64,000 bases of DNA from Acidovorax sp. Leaf160 (GCF_001424265.1 NZ_LMOV01000028.1:108761-172760); one strand, 5' to 3'; positions 10,200 to 19,130 are shown, counted from the first letter of the stretch. Notes: a model not told the origin generated them from the sequence alone. Made by a program: numbers and translations.

Positions 10200-11207
10200 A
10201 TGCCGCGCCGCCACCGTCCATCTTCCCTGGCCGCCCTGCCGTACCTCGCGCCCGGGCTGCTGGCGGCCGCGCTGTCCACCGGCGCGAGCCTCGCGCTGGC
10301 GCAGAACCCCGGCGCACCGCTCGGCATCGTGGTGCCCTACCCCGCCGGCGGGCCGCTCGACAAGACGGCGCACATCCTGGCGAAGGCAGCGGCCGCGCAG
10401 CTCGGCCCGGTCGCCGTCCAGAACAAGCCGGGCGCGGGCGGCAACCTCGGCGCAGAAATGGTGGCCAAGGCGCCGGCCGGCGGCAACCTGCTGGTGATGG
10501 GCGCGGTGGCCACGCACGCGGTCAACCCCTGGCTGGCCAAGCCCTTCCCCTACGACCCGGTCGCCGACTTCACGCCCATCGCCCTGGTGGCGCGCACGCC
10601 GAACGTGCTGGTGATGGAAGCGGGCCTCGCGCAGCGGCTGGACATCAAGTCCACCACCGACCTGGTGAAGTACCTCAAGGCCCACCCCGACACGCTGAAA
10701 TACGGCTCGGGCGGCAACGGCAGCATCGGCCACATCGCCGGCGAGATGTTCAAGTCGCTCACCAACACGCGCATGGCGCACACCCCTTTCCAGGGCGCGG
10801 GTCCGACGCTGAAGGCCCTGCAGGACGGCGCGGTGGCGCTGGCGTTCGACAACCTGGCCTCGTCGCTGCCGCTGATCCGCTCGGGCAAGCTGGTGGCCCT
10901 GGGTGTCACCTCGCTCGGCAGCGACGACGAGCTGCCCAAGGTGCCCAGCATCAACAGCGAGGTGCCGGGCTTCAACGTGTCGACCTGGTTCGGCCTGTTC
11001 GCACCGGCCGCGCTGCCGCAGGCGGCGGCGCAGAAGTACGCCGCCGCGTTTTCCGCCGCCATGCAGACCGCCTCGGTGCGCGAGCAGTTCAAGGCCATGG
11101 GACTGGAGCCGGAGGAGCTGACCCTCGGCGCCTTCGGCAGCTTCGTGCGGTCGGAGCACAGCAAGTACGGCTTTCTGATCAAGGCCGCGAAGATCAAGAC
11201 CGATTGA
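10200..11207 (+). CDS. Bug/TctC-family periplasmic solute-binding protein
   Basis: A 335-aa tripartite tricarboxylate-type binding protein. It has a signal peptide (about 1-35, ending LALAQN), then LGIVVPYPAGGPLDKTAHIL and a PGAGGNLGAEMVAKA motif typical of Bug proteins. Ligands in the family are carboxylates, but most members are orphans with no known ligand. No TctAB permease is adjacent. An AGGAGA site fixes the ATG. It follows the lipase-foldase pair by 152 bp and probably has its own promoter. Confidence 0.9.
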   Translation: MPRRHRPSSLAALPYLAPGLLAAALSTGASLALAQNPGAPLGIVVPYPAGGPLDKTAHILAKAAAAQLGPVAVQNKPGAGGNLGAEMVAKAPAGGNLLVMGAVATHAVNPWLAKPFPYDPVADFTPIALVARTPNVLVMEAGLAQRLDIKSTTDLVKYLKAHPDTLKYGSGGNGSIGHIAGEMFKSLTNTRMAHTPFQGAGPTLKALQDGAVALAFDNLASSLPLIRSGKLVALGVTSLGSDDELPKVPSINSEVPGFNVSTWFGLFAPAALPQAAAQKYAAAFSAAMQTASVREQFKAMGLEPEELTLGAFGSFVRSEHSKYGFLIKAAKIKTD

Positions 11208-11345
11208 GCCGGCCCGACGCCGCGCGTCTTTGCCGCCGGCTTTCGACCGGGCTGAGCGGGTCGACATCGGGGCTCGGGGGGCAGGCAGCGCTTTGCCCAG
11301 GCCCGGGGCGAATGCGATTCGCTCAGAACGAACGGCCGGCCGCCG

Positions 11346-12266
11346 TCAGTCGGCCAGCAGCTCCAGGCAGGCCTGCATGACGGCCGGATGGAACGCCATC
11401 TGCACATGCGCCACGCCGGGCACAAAGCGGTTGTCGGCACCCGGCAGCGTGGCGGTGCGGGCAGGGAACACGATGTTGTCGCAGCTGGAATAGAAACAGG
11501 TGAAGCGCGCAGCGCGCCCGGGCGGCTCGGCCCGGCGCAGCGCCTGCACCCACTCGCCTTCCAGCGCCATCTGGCGTCCATTCACCGCGTTGCTGAACCG
11601 GCCGGCCCAGGTGCCGCCGTGGGGCGAACCCAGCGTGATGACGCGGTGGGCGCAGGCTTCGGCCCGGCCTGCGTCGCAGGCCCGCAGCCAGGCGCGCGCG
11701 GCGATGCCGCCCATGCTGTGGCCGATGACGACGGGCGCGCGGCCGGTGGCCTCGGTCACGCGGCGCACGGCCGCGTCGATGGTGGCGGCATAGTCGTCGA
11801 TGGAGCCGAAAGGCGGCTCCAGATCCACCGCCACGAAGGCATGGCCGCGCTCGCGCAGCAGCGGCAGCCAGGGCGTCCAGAAGCCGCGGTTGCAGAGAAA
11901 GCCATGCACCAGCACCACGCCGCGCGGGGCCGGGCCTTGCGCGCCGCCGCTGCGCTCGGGCAGCCAGTCGGCGATGGCGCCGCGGCGAAAGGGCTGCCAC
12001 CAGCCGAACACGCGCGTGGCCCAGCCGCTTTCGGCCCACCAGGCGCGCAGCATCTGCCCGCCGCTGGGGGCGGGCGACGGGTCGGCCCGGTTGGCACGCG
12101 CCATCAGCACGAACTGCAACCCCATCAGCATGCGAAAGCCGAGCAGCGCCAGCACCGGCCCGCCCAGCGCCCAGCCGGGCGAACGGGGCCACTGCCAGGC
12201 GATCCAGGCGACGGTGAGCGCCAGGTTGACGAAGACCATCCAGCGCTGCCAGCGTGCGTTGCTCAA
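11346..12266 (-). CDS. Membrane-anchored alpha/beta hydrolase (lipase/esterase-like)
   Basis: A 306-aa hydrolase. Hydrophobic segments at about residues 9-24 and 32-55 form an N-terminal anchor. The hydrolase fold then begins at RGVVLVHGFLCNRGFW (about 115-130). The nucleophile elbow is GHSMGG (about 186) and a LGSPHGG segment is typical of lipases. The start is TTG at 12266 with an AAAGG site; ATG at 12239 (MVFVNLALTV) is an alternative. The substrate is unknown, though lipase-like features suggest an ester. It is convergent with the upstream Bug gene. Confidence 0.82.
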   Translation of the reverse strand: MSNARWQRWMVFVNLALTVAWIAWQWPRSPGWALGGPVLALLGFRMLMGLQFVLMARANRADPSPAPSGGQMLRAWWAESGWATRVFGWWQPFRRGAIADWLPERSGGAQGPAPRGVVLVHGFLCNRGFWTPWLPLLRERGHAFVAVDLEPPFGSIDDYAATIDAAVRRVTEATGRAPVVIGHSMGGIAARAWLRACDAGRAEACAHRVITLGSPHGGTWAGRFSNAVNGRQMALEGEWVQALRRAEPPGRAARFTCFYSSCDNIVFPARTATLPGADNRFVPGVAHVQMAFHPAVMQACLELLAD

Positions 12267-12327
12267 GGTGCTGCCTTTCCGGCCCGATCACGGCGGGCCG
12301 CGGGGGGCATCATGGCACGCCGGCGCA

Positions 12328-12393
12328 CGATGCTATATTTTTTATAGCTAACGGTGCTTGTCCATCCAGCGCCAACAGGCATTTTCATCCTCA
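12328..12393 (-). repeat. AT-rich dispersed repeat, copy 2
   Basis: The stem is GCTATATTTTTTATAGC (12332-12348). On the minus strand the flank reads GAAAATGCCTGTTGGCGC, then TGGATGGACAAGC. The outer end coincides with the stop codon of the PepSY-flavoprotein gene at 12391-12393. This is the clearest of the four copies and defines the family's layout: a G/C flank followed by an A/T stem. Confidence 0.7.
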
Positions 12394-15105
12394 ATAGACG
12401 TCGCGCCGGTAGCGCCCGGCGGCGATGAGATCGTCCAGCCCGTTGCTGCCCAGCACCTCGGCCAGCGCCGCGTCCACGCCGGCGGCCATGCCTTGCAGGC
12501 TGCCGCAGACGTAGATCACCGCACCGTCCTGCACCCAGGCGCGTAGCAAGTCGGCGGCGTCGCGCAGCGCGTCCTGCACATAGCGGCGCTCGGGCTGGTC
12601 GCGGGAATAGACGAAGTCGCCCCGCGCGATCTGGCCTGCCGCGAGCCAGCCGGCGGCCTCGGCCTGGCAGAACGCATCGAAGGCGCGCTGGCGTTCGCCG
12701 AACAGCAGCCAGTTGCGGTAGCGGCCGCTGCGGATGCGGGCCAGCAGGTGGCCGCGCAGCCCGGCATAGCCCGAGCCGTTGCCGATGAAGATCGCCGGGG
12801 CATCCCGGTCGTCTCGCCCGGCGCCTGTTTCGGCGGGCGCAAAGGCCATGTTCTCCACCAGCCGCAGCGTGATCGGCGTGCCGAGCGGCGCGTGGGCCGT
12901 GAGCCAGCCGGAAGCCATGCCCAGCCCCGCGTCGTGCCGCACCTGGCGCACCAGCAGGGCCAGGTGCCCGTCGCCGGGCAGCGACGCCACCGAGTAGCTG
13001 CGCGGGGCCAGCGGCTGCAGCGTGTCCGCCAGGCGTTGCCAGACTTCTGCCCCCGGCGGGCCCGCGTCCGGAGCGGTCGGCGCCGGCCCCGCGCCGGGCA
13101 CGGGCAGCACGCTCCGCGCCAAAGCCTCGCGCAGGCTCAGCATCTGGCCGGCCCAGCGCACCGGGGCATCGCCGGGCCAGGCGTTGCGTTGCAGCAGCGC
13201 GTCGAGGGTGGCGCCGTCATGGCGCGGCAGCACTTCGACCAGCGCACCGGGCTTCCACTCGGCGGCGGCGGCAGCAGCAGCGGTGGCAGCGGCCGGCGGC
13301 GGCGTGAGCTGCAGCGCGAACAGCGGCGCGCCCTGGCTGCCGGCGTTGCACAGCGTGCGCCCCGCCAGCGTCCAGTCGGCAGTTGCCGTGGCGCCGACGT
13401 CGCCCAGCGCGGGCGATGCGGCCTCGGCCGACGCGGCCAGGCCGGGGGCGTTCAGGTGGCTGGCCAGCGCCGCCAGCCAGGCCGTCCAGGCGGCGGGTGC
13501 CTCGCCGTCCATCTCGATCAGCGGGAAGAGTGGCTGCGCGCCCAGGCGGCGCAGCTGGTGGTCGAGCGCATGGCCGAAGCCGCAGAAGGCGGCGTAGTGC
13601 CGGTCGCCCAGGGCCAGCAGCCCGTAGTGCACCGGCGCCAGCGCGGCGCCCTGCGCGGTGGCCAGCGTGCGCGCGAAGCGCCGGGCGGCATCGGGCGGGT
13701 CGCCCTCTCCGAACGTGCTGGCGATGAACAGCACGCGGCGATGGTGGCGCAGCGCCTCGGCGCCCAGGGTAGCGACGGGAGCGAGCGTGGCCGCCAGCCC
13801 GGCCCCACGCAGCAGGGCGGCGGTGCGCACGGCCAGCCGCTCGGCCCGGCCGGACTGGCTGGCGAAGGCCACCAGCACGCCCTCGCCCCCGGCCACCGCA
13901 TCGCCGGCCGCAGGGGCCGACGCGGCCAGCGCCGCCCGTTCGCCGCGCACCGCGCGGGCGCGGCGCCGCCGGTCCAGGTACAGCAGCCAGCCGGTGACGG
14001 CAAAGAGCGGCATGACCAGCGACGCCAGCGTCATCACGATGCGCCCCGGCAGCCCGAAGTACGTGCCCATGTGCAAGGGGTAGATGGCGCCCACCGCGCG
14101 CCGGCCGGCCGGCAGGTCCGCAAAGCGCTCGTCGCGCTGCACCGTGCCGTCCGGCCGCAGCTGCAGCTGGTTGCGGGCGCGTTCGTGCGCGGCGTCCGCG
14201 TCCAGCCAGCTGATCTGCAGGGGCTGGCCGGCCCGCTCGGGAATGCGCAGGTCGGCCGTGCGCCAGCCCGCAGCCAGGCGCTCGAAGGCCGACCAGGCGG
14301 CCGTGAGGTCAGACGGTGCGGAAGTTGCGGGTGGTGCGGACGGCGTGGGGTCGGCCGCGCGCGCGCTGACTGCGGCCGGGGGCCTGGGCGCCATGGCGGC
14401 AGAGCGGGCCGGCACGCCGGCCCAGCGGTCCACCGGCGCGCGCACCGCGTCGAACGCCCAGTAGAGGCCCGTGGCCGCGAACACCACGTAGGCCGCCAGC
14501 GCCCAGGTGCCCACCACCGAATGCAGCCCCCACAGGAAGGACCGGCCCCGGAGCGCCGGGTCGAACGTGAGCCAGGTGCGCCACGACAGCGGCCGGCGCG
14601 GCCAGCGCAGGTAGAGCCCCGACAGCGCCAGCACCAGCAGGCCGGCGGCCAGGGTGCCGGTGACGGTGCGGCCGTCGCTGCGCGGCAGCAGCAGCCAGCG
14701 GTGCAGCGACTCCACCCAGTCGAAGAAGGCGGCGCCCCGCTGCGCGGGCAGCACCGCGCCGGTGTAGGGGTCGACGAACACGGCGTCGCCCCGGCGCTGG
14801 CCGGGAGGCGGCGCGAAGGTCACCCGGGCCGAGCGGCCCGCTTCGGCTCGCACGGCGATGCGCTGCACCGGGCGCGCCTCCCCGGCCTCGCGCAGGGCCT
14901 GGGCGATCTGCGGCGGAGTGAGCGCGGGGGCGGCACGCACGGGGACCGAGGCGGTGCCGGGGTTGGCCCAGTCCAGGATCTCTTCATGGAAGGACAACAC
15001 CGCGCCCGACAGCCCGATGACGATGAGCACGGTGCCGGCGGTGATGCCGATGAACCAGTGCAGCTGGAACCAGAGATTCTTGAACGTGAGCGAAGGCGAG
15101 AGCAT
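12391..15105 (-). CDS. PepSY transmembrane / flavodoxin / NADPH-flavin reductase fusion protein
   Basis: A single 904-residue inner-membrane flavoprotein from the ATG at 15105 (MLSPSLTFKNLWFQLHW). A GTG at 15144 would add 13 residues. The first half is a PepSY-type module with about four helices (LHWFIGITAGTVLIVIG; TLAAGLLVLALSGLYL; ALAAYVVFAATGLYWAF; and MTLASLVMPLFAVTGWLLY near residue 390). From about residue 410 a flavodoxin domain follows (ASQSGRAERLA, STFGEGD). Then comes a sulfite-reductase/P450-reductase-like FAD/NADPH domain (PRSYSVAS, FIGNGSGYAGLRGHL, CGSLQGMA, ending RRDVY). Such fusions are usually linked to ferric siderophore reduction. No TonB receptor is adjacent here, so the substrate is inferred. 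Confidence 0.85.
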   Translation of the reverse strand: MLSPSLTFKNLWFQLHWFIGITAGTVLIVIGLSGAVLSFHEEILDWANPGTASVPVRAAPALTPPQIAQALREAGEARPVQRIAVRAEAGRSARVTFAPPPGQRRGDAVFVDPYTGAVLPAQRGAAFFDWVESLHRWLLLPRSDGRTVTGTLAAGLLVLALSGLYLRWPRRPLSWRTWLTFDPALRGRSFLWGLHSVVGTWALAAYVVFAATGLYWAFDAVRAPVDRWAGVPARSAAMAPRPPAAVSARAADPTPSAPPATSAPSDLTAAWSAFERLAAGWRTADLRIPERAGQPLQISWLDADAAHERARNQLQLRPDGTVQRDERFADLPAGRRAVGAIYPLHMGTYFGLPGRIVMTLASLVMPLFAVTGWLLYLDRRRRARAVRGERAALAASAPAAGDAVAGGEGVLVAFASQSGRAERLAVRTAALLRGAGLAATLAPVATLGAEALRHHRRVLFIASTFGEGDPPDAARRFARTLATAQGAALAPVHYGLLALGDRHYAAFCGFGHALDHQLRRLGAQPLFPLIEMDGEAPAAWTAWLAALASHLNAPGLAASAEAASPALGDVGATATADWTLAGRTLCNAGSQGAPLFALQLTPPPAAATAAAAAAAEWKPGALVEVLPRHDGATLDALLQRNAWPGDAPVRWAGQMLSLREALARSVLPVPGAGPAPTAPDAGPPGAEVWQRLADTLQPLAPRSYSVASLPGDGHLALLVRQVRHDAGLGMASGWLTAHAPLGTPITLRLVENMAFAPAETGAGRDDRDAPAIFIGNGSGYAGLRGHLLARIRSGRYRNWLLFGERQRAFDAFCQAEAAGWLAAGQIARGDFVYSRDQPERRYVQDALRDAADLLRAWVQDGAVIYVCGSLQGMAAGVDAALAEVLGSNGLDDLIAAGRYRRDVY

Positions 15106-15307
15106 GGACTGGGCGCGCGCGGCCCGGAGGGACGGTATCCACACCGCCGCGCCCCCAGATCGCTAAATGCGAACCAATTGTATTCAGGATCGCATCGCCC
15201 AGCCGCTGCCGTAGCCCGCTGTCGCCTGCATGACGCAGCCCTGGGTACGTCCCGAGGCGGGTCGGCGCGGGCGCTTCCACAATGCCAGCTTCCAAGGAGG
15301 ACACGAC

Positions 15308-17002
15308 ATGACCCCGCAACGCCCCTGGCTGGCGCACTACCCCGCCGGCGTGCCGCACGACATCGATCCGGAGCAGTACCGCTCGGTGGCGCACCTGCTC
15401 GAGGAATCGTTCGGAAAGCACGCCGCCAACCCGTTCTCGGTGTGCATGGACCAGTGGATGCGCTATGGCGAGCTGGACCGGCTGTCTGCCCAGCTGGGCG
15501 CCTGGCTGCAGGGCCAGGGGCTGGCGCCCGGCGCGCGCGTGGCCATCATGCTGCCCAACGTGCCGCAGTTCGCCGTGACCATGGCGGCGGTGCTGCGCGC
15601 GGGCTACACGTGCGTCAACGTGAACCCGCTCTACACCGCCCGCGAGCTGGAACACCAGCTCAGGGATTCGGGCGCCGAGGCCATCGTCATCCTGGAGAAC
15701 TTCGCCCGCACGCTGGCCGAGGTGATCGACCGCACCGCCGTGCGGCATGTGGTGATGGCCGCCATGGGCGACCTGCTGGGGCCGGTCTATGGCCGCTGGA
15801 TCACCTTCGCCGTGCGGCACCTGGCCAAGATGGTGCCGGCCTATGCGCTGCCGCTCACGGGCAGCCGCCGGCTGACCACCTTCCCCGAGGCGCTGGCGCA
15901 GGGCGCAGGGCGCACGCTGGCCCCCAGCACCGCCACGCTGGAGTCGGCCGCATTCCTGCAGTACACGGGCGGCACCACGGGCCTGTCCAAGGGCGCTGTG
16001 CTGACCCACCGCAACATCGTCGCAGCCACGCTCCAGGCCGAGGCCTGGTTCACGCCGGCGCTGGCCCGGGTGGGCGACGTGACCCGGGCCAACTCCATCG
16101 CCGCGCTGCCGCTCTATCACATCTTCGCGCTCACGCTCTGCCTGCTGGCCATCCGCCAGGGCTCGCACCTGACGCTGATCCCGAACCCGCGCGACATCCC
16201 GAAATTCGTCGCCGTGCTGAAAAAGCGCCCCTTCCACATGCTGCCGGCGGTGAACACGCTGTTCAACGCGCTGCTGCAGAACGCCGACTTCCGCGCGCTC
16301 GACTTCCAGCCGCTGTGCGTGTCGCAGGCGGGCGGCATGGCGGCCAGCGAGAGCACGGCGCGGGAATGGCAGAAGGTCACGGGCAGCACCATGATCGAGG
16401 GCTGGGGCATGAGCGAGACCTGCGCCATCGGCACCAACAACCCGGTCAGCAACACGGCCTTCACCGGCACCATCGGCCTGCCGCTGCCGGGCATCGACAT
16501 CGCCATCAAGAACGACGCGGGCGAGAGCCTCGCCCTCGGCGAAGCGGGCGAGATCTGCATCAAGGGCCCGAACGTGATGCAGGGCTACTACCAGCAGCCC
16601 GAGGAGAACGCCCGCGCCTTCACCGCCGACGGCTTCATGCGCACGGGCGACATCGGCGTGATGGACGAGCGCGGCTACACCCGCATCATCGACCGCAAGA
16701 AGGACATGATCCTGGTCAGCGGCTTCAACGTCTTCCCCAACGAGCTGGAGCAGGTGGTGGCGCTGTGCCCCGGCGTGCTGGAATGCGCGGCCATCGGCAT
16801 CGCCGACGAAAAGCAGGGCGAGGCGATCAAGGTCTTCGTGGTGCGCAGCGACCCGGCGCTGACCGAGGACGACGTGGCGCGCTACTGCGAGGAGAACCTG
16901 ACGGGCTACAAGCGGCCCAAGCACATCGAGTTCCGCGACAGCCTGCCCAAGACCAATGTGGGCAAGATCTTGCGGCGGGAGCTGCGCGGGCCGGCGGCCT
17001 GA
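15308..17002 (+). CDS. fadD: Long-chain acyl-CoA synthetase (AMP-binding)
   Basis: Activates fatty acids to acyl-CoA via an acyl-AMP intermediate, feeding beta-oxidation. The protein is 564 aa, the family length. The P-loop-like motif is YTGGTTGLSKGAVLTH (about residues 219-234) and the adenine-binding region GWGMSETCA. The hinge and linker are TRIIDRKKDMILVSGFNV and the C-terminal catalytic lysine lies in PKTNVGKILRREL. An AAGGAGG site lies 8 nt before the ATG at 15308. The gene stands alone, divergent from the PepSY flavoprotein. Chain length preference cannot be read from sequence; the symbol is by family. Confidence 0.9.
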   Translation: MTPQRPWLAHYPAGVPHDIDPEQYRSVAHLLEESFGKHAANPFSVCMDQWMRYGELDRLSAQLGAWLQGQGLAPGARVAIMLPNVPQFAVTMAAVLRAGYTCVNVNPLYTARELEHQLRDSGAEAIVILENFARTLAEVIDRTAVRHVVMAAMGDLLGPVYGRWITFAVRHLAKMVPAYALPLTGSRRLTTFPEALAQGAGRTLAPSTATLESAAFLQYTGGTTGLSKGAVLTHRNIVAATLQAEAWFTPALARVGDVTRANSIAALPLYHIFALTLCLLAIRQGSHLTLIPNPRDIPKFVAVLKKRPFHMLPAVNTLFNALLQNADFRALDFQPLCVSQAGGMAASESTAREWQKVTGSTMIEGWGMSETCAIGTNNPVSNTAFTGTIGLPLPGIDIAIKNDAGESLALGEAGEICIKGPNVMQGYYQQPEENARAFTADGFMRTGDIGVMDERGYTRIIDRKKDMILVSGFNVFPNELEQVVALCPGVLECAAIGIADEKQGEAIKVFVVRSDPALTEDDVARYCEENLTGYKRPKHIEFRDSLPKTNVGKILRRELRGPAA

Positions 17003-17038
17003 ACCTGCGGGCGAGCGCCTCCGGCGGCGGGCCAGGCG

Positions 17039-17446
17039 TCAGGGCTGCCCGTCGCAGCTTTCCATGCCCGCAGGCAGGCTCACCCAGGCGTGGCGCCGAC
17101 GGGTCCAGATCTGCCGCTGCGGGGTGCCCAGCTGTTGGCGCTGGCGGATGGTGCCCACGCGCAGCGAATAGGCGACGGGCCGATCCACATCGCAGGCATA
17201 CAGCGTGGTGCCGCACACCTCGCAGAAGGCCAGCAGCCGCTGGTGGCCGCTGTCCGCCGTCTTGAGGTAGGTGCGAGGCGTGCCGCGAACCAGCCGAAAC
17301 CCGTCCGCTGGCGCCGGAATGTTGGCGCGAAACACGGAACCTGACTGCGCCTGGCAGTCGTTGCAATGGCAGACCGTGATGCTGCCGGATTGCACCTCGG
17401 CCTCGTAGGCGATGGCCTGACAGTGGCAGCTGCCGTCGATTTTCAT
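17039..17446 (-). CDS. GFA-family zinc-binding protein
   Basis: A 135-aa protein of the glutathione-dependent formaldehyde-activating (GFA/CENP-V) family. Paired zinc-binding cysteine motifs are visible: SCHCQA near residue 7, VCHCNDCQ near 27 and FCEVCGT near 77. The ATG at 17446 has an AAAGGA site. The frame continues further upstream without family features. Members bind zinc, but few have a proven reaction, so no substrate is given. It is convergent with fadD. Confidence 0.85.
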   Translation of the reverse strand: MKIDGSCHCQAIAYEAEVQSGSITVCHCNDCQAQSGSVFRANIPAPADGFRLVRGTPRTYLKTADSGHQRLLAFCEVCGTTLYACDVDRPVAYSLRVGTIRQRQQLGTPQRQIWTRRRHAWVSLPAGMESCDGQP

Positions 17447-18008
17447 GGCGGGTCCTTTCAGCGGCGTGCCGCTGTGATGGCACTGTACGGTGTGAAGTCG
17501 GCGGGCAGGCACGCCATTCCCGTGATTCCGGGGAATGGCTTGCCGCCGATGCGGGCGGGTCGCGGTGACAGCCTGGCGCGCCACAGAAACGCGCAGCGGG
17601 CAGCGGGGCAACGGCCTGCGGCGGACGGCGTCACGCCCATCTCCGCGGGAGAAGCGCCGCACCACGGCGAGGTCGGGCAAAAAATTTCTGGCTGTGACCC
17701 GGTTACAGCTGGCCGCCCCAAAACCCGCCTGGGTGCCGCGATCGCCATTGTGTGACGCGGTTACCAAGCCGCTGACCTTCCGGGCTGCGAAACCGGATTC
17801 AACCCGGCATATGCGGGTAAACCACGCCGCGCAAACGTTTGCGCAAACGTTTTACATGGATAACATGCGCATCCTCGGCCGGATCGGATGGGCGCATTGC
17901 AGTGCCTGCAGACCGTTTCCAGCCGGAGATGCCATCCGGCAGACCGCTGCCGGGCCCTGTTTGCCGATCCCCATCGCACCCGACCCCAACGCACTGGAGA
18001 CATACACC
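17447..18008. other. Long regulatory region upstream of the ribose operon
   Basis: 562 bases without a defensible gene. It holds a stem-loop with arms GCCATTCCC (17513-17521) and GGGAATGGC (17531-17539). Two copies of GTGAC(C/G)CGGTTAC lie at 17694-17706 and 17752-17764. The twin LacI-type operators and a candidate promoter lie at 17831-17866. The distance from operator to rbsB (about 140 nt) leaves a substantial untranslated leader. Confidence 0.6.
17831..17866 (+). promoter_or_regulatory. Twin LacI-type operators overlapping a candidate rbs promoter
   Basis: The first box, GCAAACGTTTGC (17831-17842), is a perfect palindrome of the LacI/GalR type with a central CG. A second box GCAAACGTTTTA follows directly (17843-17854), 12 bp later. 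A candidate -35 TTGCGC (17839-17844) and -10 TAACAT (17861-17866), spaced 16 nt, lie within and just after the boxes. Binding by the operon-encoded RbsR would block the polymerase. The operator is clear; the promoter elements are a by-eye proposal. Confidence 0.75.
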
Positions 18009-18965
18009 ATGCCGTTCACCCGCCGCACCATTCAAACCGCAGCCGCCCTCGCCCTGATGGGCGGGCTGCTGGCCAGCCCCGCCTTCGCGCAGGACGGCAA
18101 GCCCAAGATCGCCCTGGTGATGAAGTCGCTGGCCAATGAATTCTTCCGCACGATGGAAGACGGCGCCAAGGCGCACCAGAAGGCGCACGCCGGCGAATAC
18201 ACGCTGGTGTCGAACGGCATCAAGAACGAAACCGACACCGCCGCGCAGATCAAGATGGTCGAGCAGGCCGTGGCGCAGAAGGCCAGCGCCATCGTGCTGG
18301 CCCCGGCGGATTCCAAGGCGCTGGTGCCGGCCGTCAAGGCGGCCATCGACAAGGGTGTGATCGTCGTCAACATCGACAACCGCCTGGACGCCGACGCTCT
18401 GAAGGAAAAGAACATCAACGTGCCCTTCGTCGGCCCGGACAACCGCGCCGGCGCCAAGCTGGTGGGCGACTACCTGGCCAAGCAGCTGAAGGCGGGCGAC
18501 AAGGTCGGCATCGTCGAAGGCGTGTCCACCACCTTCAACGCGCAGCAGCGCACGCTGGGTTTCCAGGACGCGATGAAGGCCGCGGGCATCAATGTGGTGG
18601 GCGTGCAGTCCGGCCAGTGGGAAATCGAAAAGGGCAACACCATCGCTGCCGGCATGCTGCGCGAGCACCCCGACCTGACGGCCCTGCTGGCCGGCAACGA
18701 CAGCATGGCGCTGGGCGTGGTCGCCGCCGTGAAGGCAGCGGGCAAGGCCGGCAAGGTGCAGGTCGTCGGCTACGACAACATCCAGGCCATCAAGCCCATG
18801 CTGGCCGACGGCCGCGTGCTGGCCACCGCCGACCAGTACGCCGCCAAGCAGGCCGTGTTCGGCATCGAGCTGGCGCAGAAGGCCCTGGCCGCCAAGACGC
18901 CGCAGGCCCAGCTGCCTGCCGAGGTGAAGACCGACGTGGTGCTGGTGACCAAGGGCAGCAAGTAA
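18009..18965 (+). CDS. rbsB: Ribose ABC transporter substrate-binding protein
   Basis: Periplasmic sugar-binding protein of the pentose class, 318 aa. The signal peptide is residues 1-28, ending SPAFAQ. The mature protein has the type I periplasmic-binding fold (KIALVMKSLANEFFRTM; hinge region VGPDNRAGAKLVGDYL; NDSMALGVV; GYDNIQAIKPML). It delivers ribose to RbsC/RbsA encoded downstream. It is the first gene after the twin operators and is separated from rbsA by a repeat-rich 316-bp gap. That gap may lower expression of the downstream genes relative to this highly needed protein. Ribose is inferred from rbsK and rbsD in the same operon. Confidence 0.93.
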   Translation: MPFTRRTIQTAAALALMGGLLASPAFAQDGKPKIALVMKSLANEFFRTMEDGAKAHQKAHAGEYTLVSNGIKNETDTAAQIKMVEQAVAQKASAIVLAPADSKALVPAVKAAIDKGVIVVNIDNRLDADALKEKNINVPFVGPDNRAGAKLVGDYLAKQLKAGDKVGIVEGVSTTFNAQQRTLGFQDAMKAAGINVVGVQSGQWEIEKGNTIAAGMLREHPDLTALLAGNDSMALGVVAAVKAAGKAGKVQVVGYDNIQAIKPMLADGRVLATADQYAAKQAVFGIELAQKALAAKTPQAQLPAEVKTDVVLVTKGSK

Positions 18966-18993
18966 GCCCGATCCTTTTGCGGTGGCCCGCCTC

Positions 18994-19063
18994 CCGTTCG
19001 CCCTGAGCCTGCCGAAGGGCTGCCAGCCGTGCGCCCTGGCTTCGACAGGCTCAGCCCGAACGG
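18994..19063. repeat. REP-type inverted repeat unit 1
   Basis: Left arm CCGTTCGCCCTGAGCCTG with CCGAAG; right arm CTTCGACAGGCTCAGCCC with GAACGG. The arms are near-perfect reverse complements around a loop containing GGCTGCCAGCCG. This resembles the widespread betaproteobacterial/xanthomonad CTGAGCCTGTCGAAG repeat. Confidence 0.8.
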
Positions 19064-19130
19064 TTGGGGGCGGATGAACGGGCGAGCTGGATGGACCCAG
19101 GAACCCAGACCCCGGATCCATTCCTCTTCC

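Noticed and set aside
11207..11241. Inverted repeat AGCCGGC...GCCGGCT after the first Bug gene as a terminator
   Set aside because: The 21-nt loop and only three T residues make it unconvincing.
12748..17265. Very long plus-strand open frame (about 1500 codons) across the PepSY-flavoprotein and acyl-CoA ligase genes
   Set aside because: Its translation is low-complexity Arg/Gly/His/Gln-rich with no domains. It is antisense to one well-supported gene and out of frame with another; high GC removes stop codons by chance.
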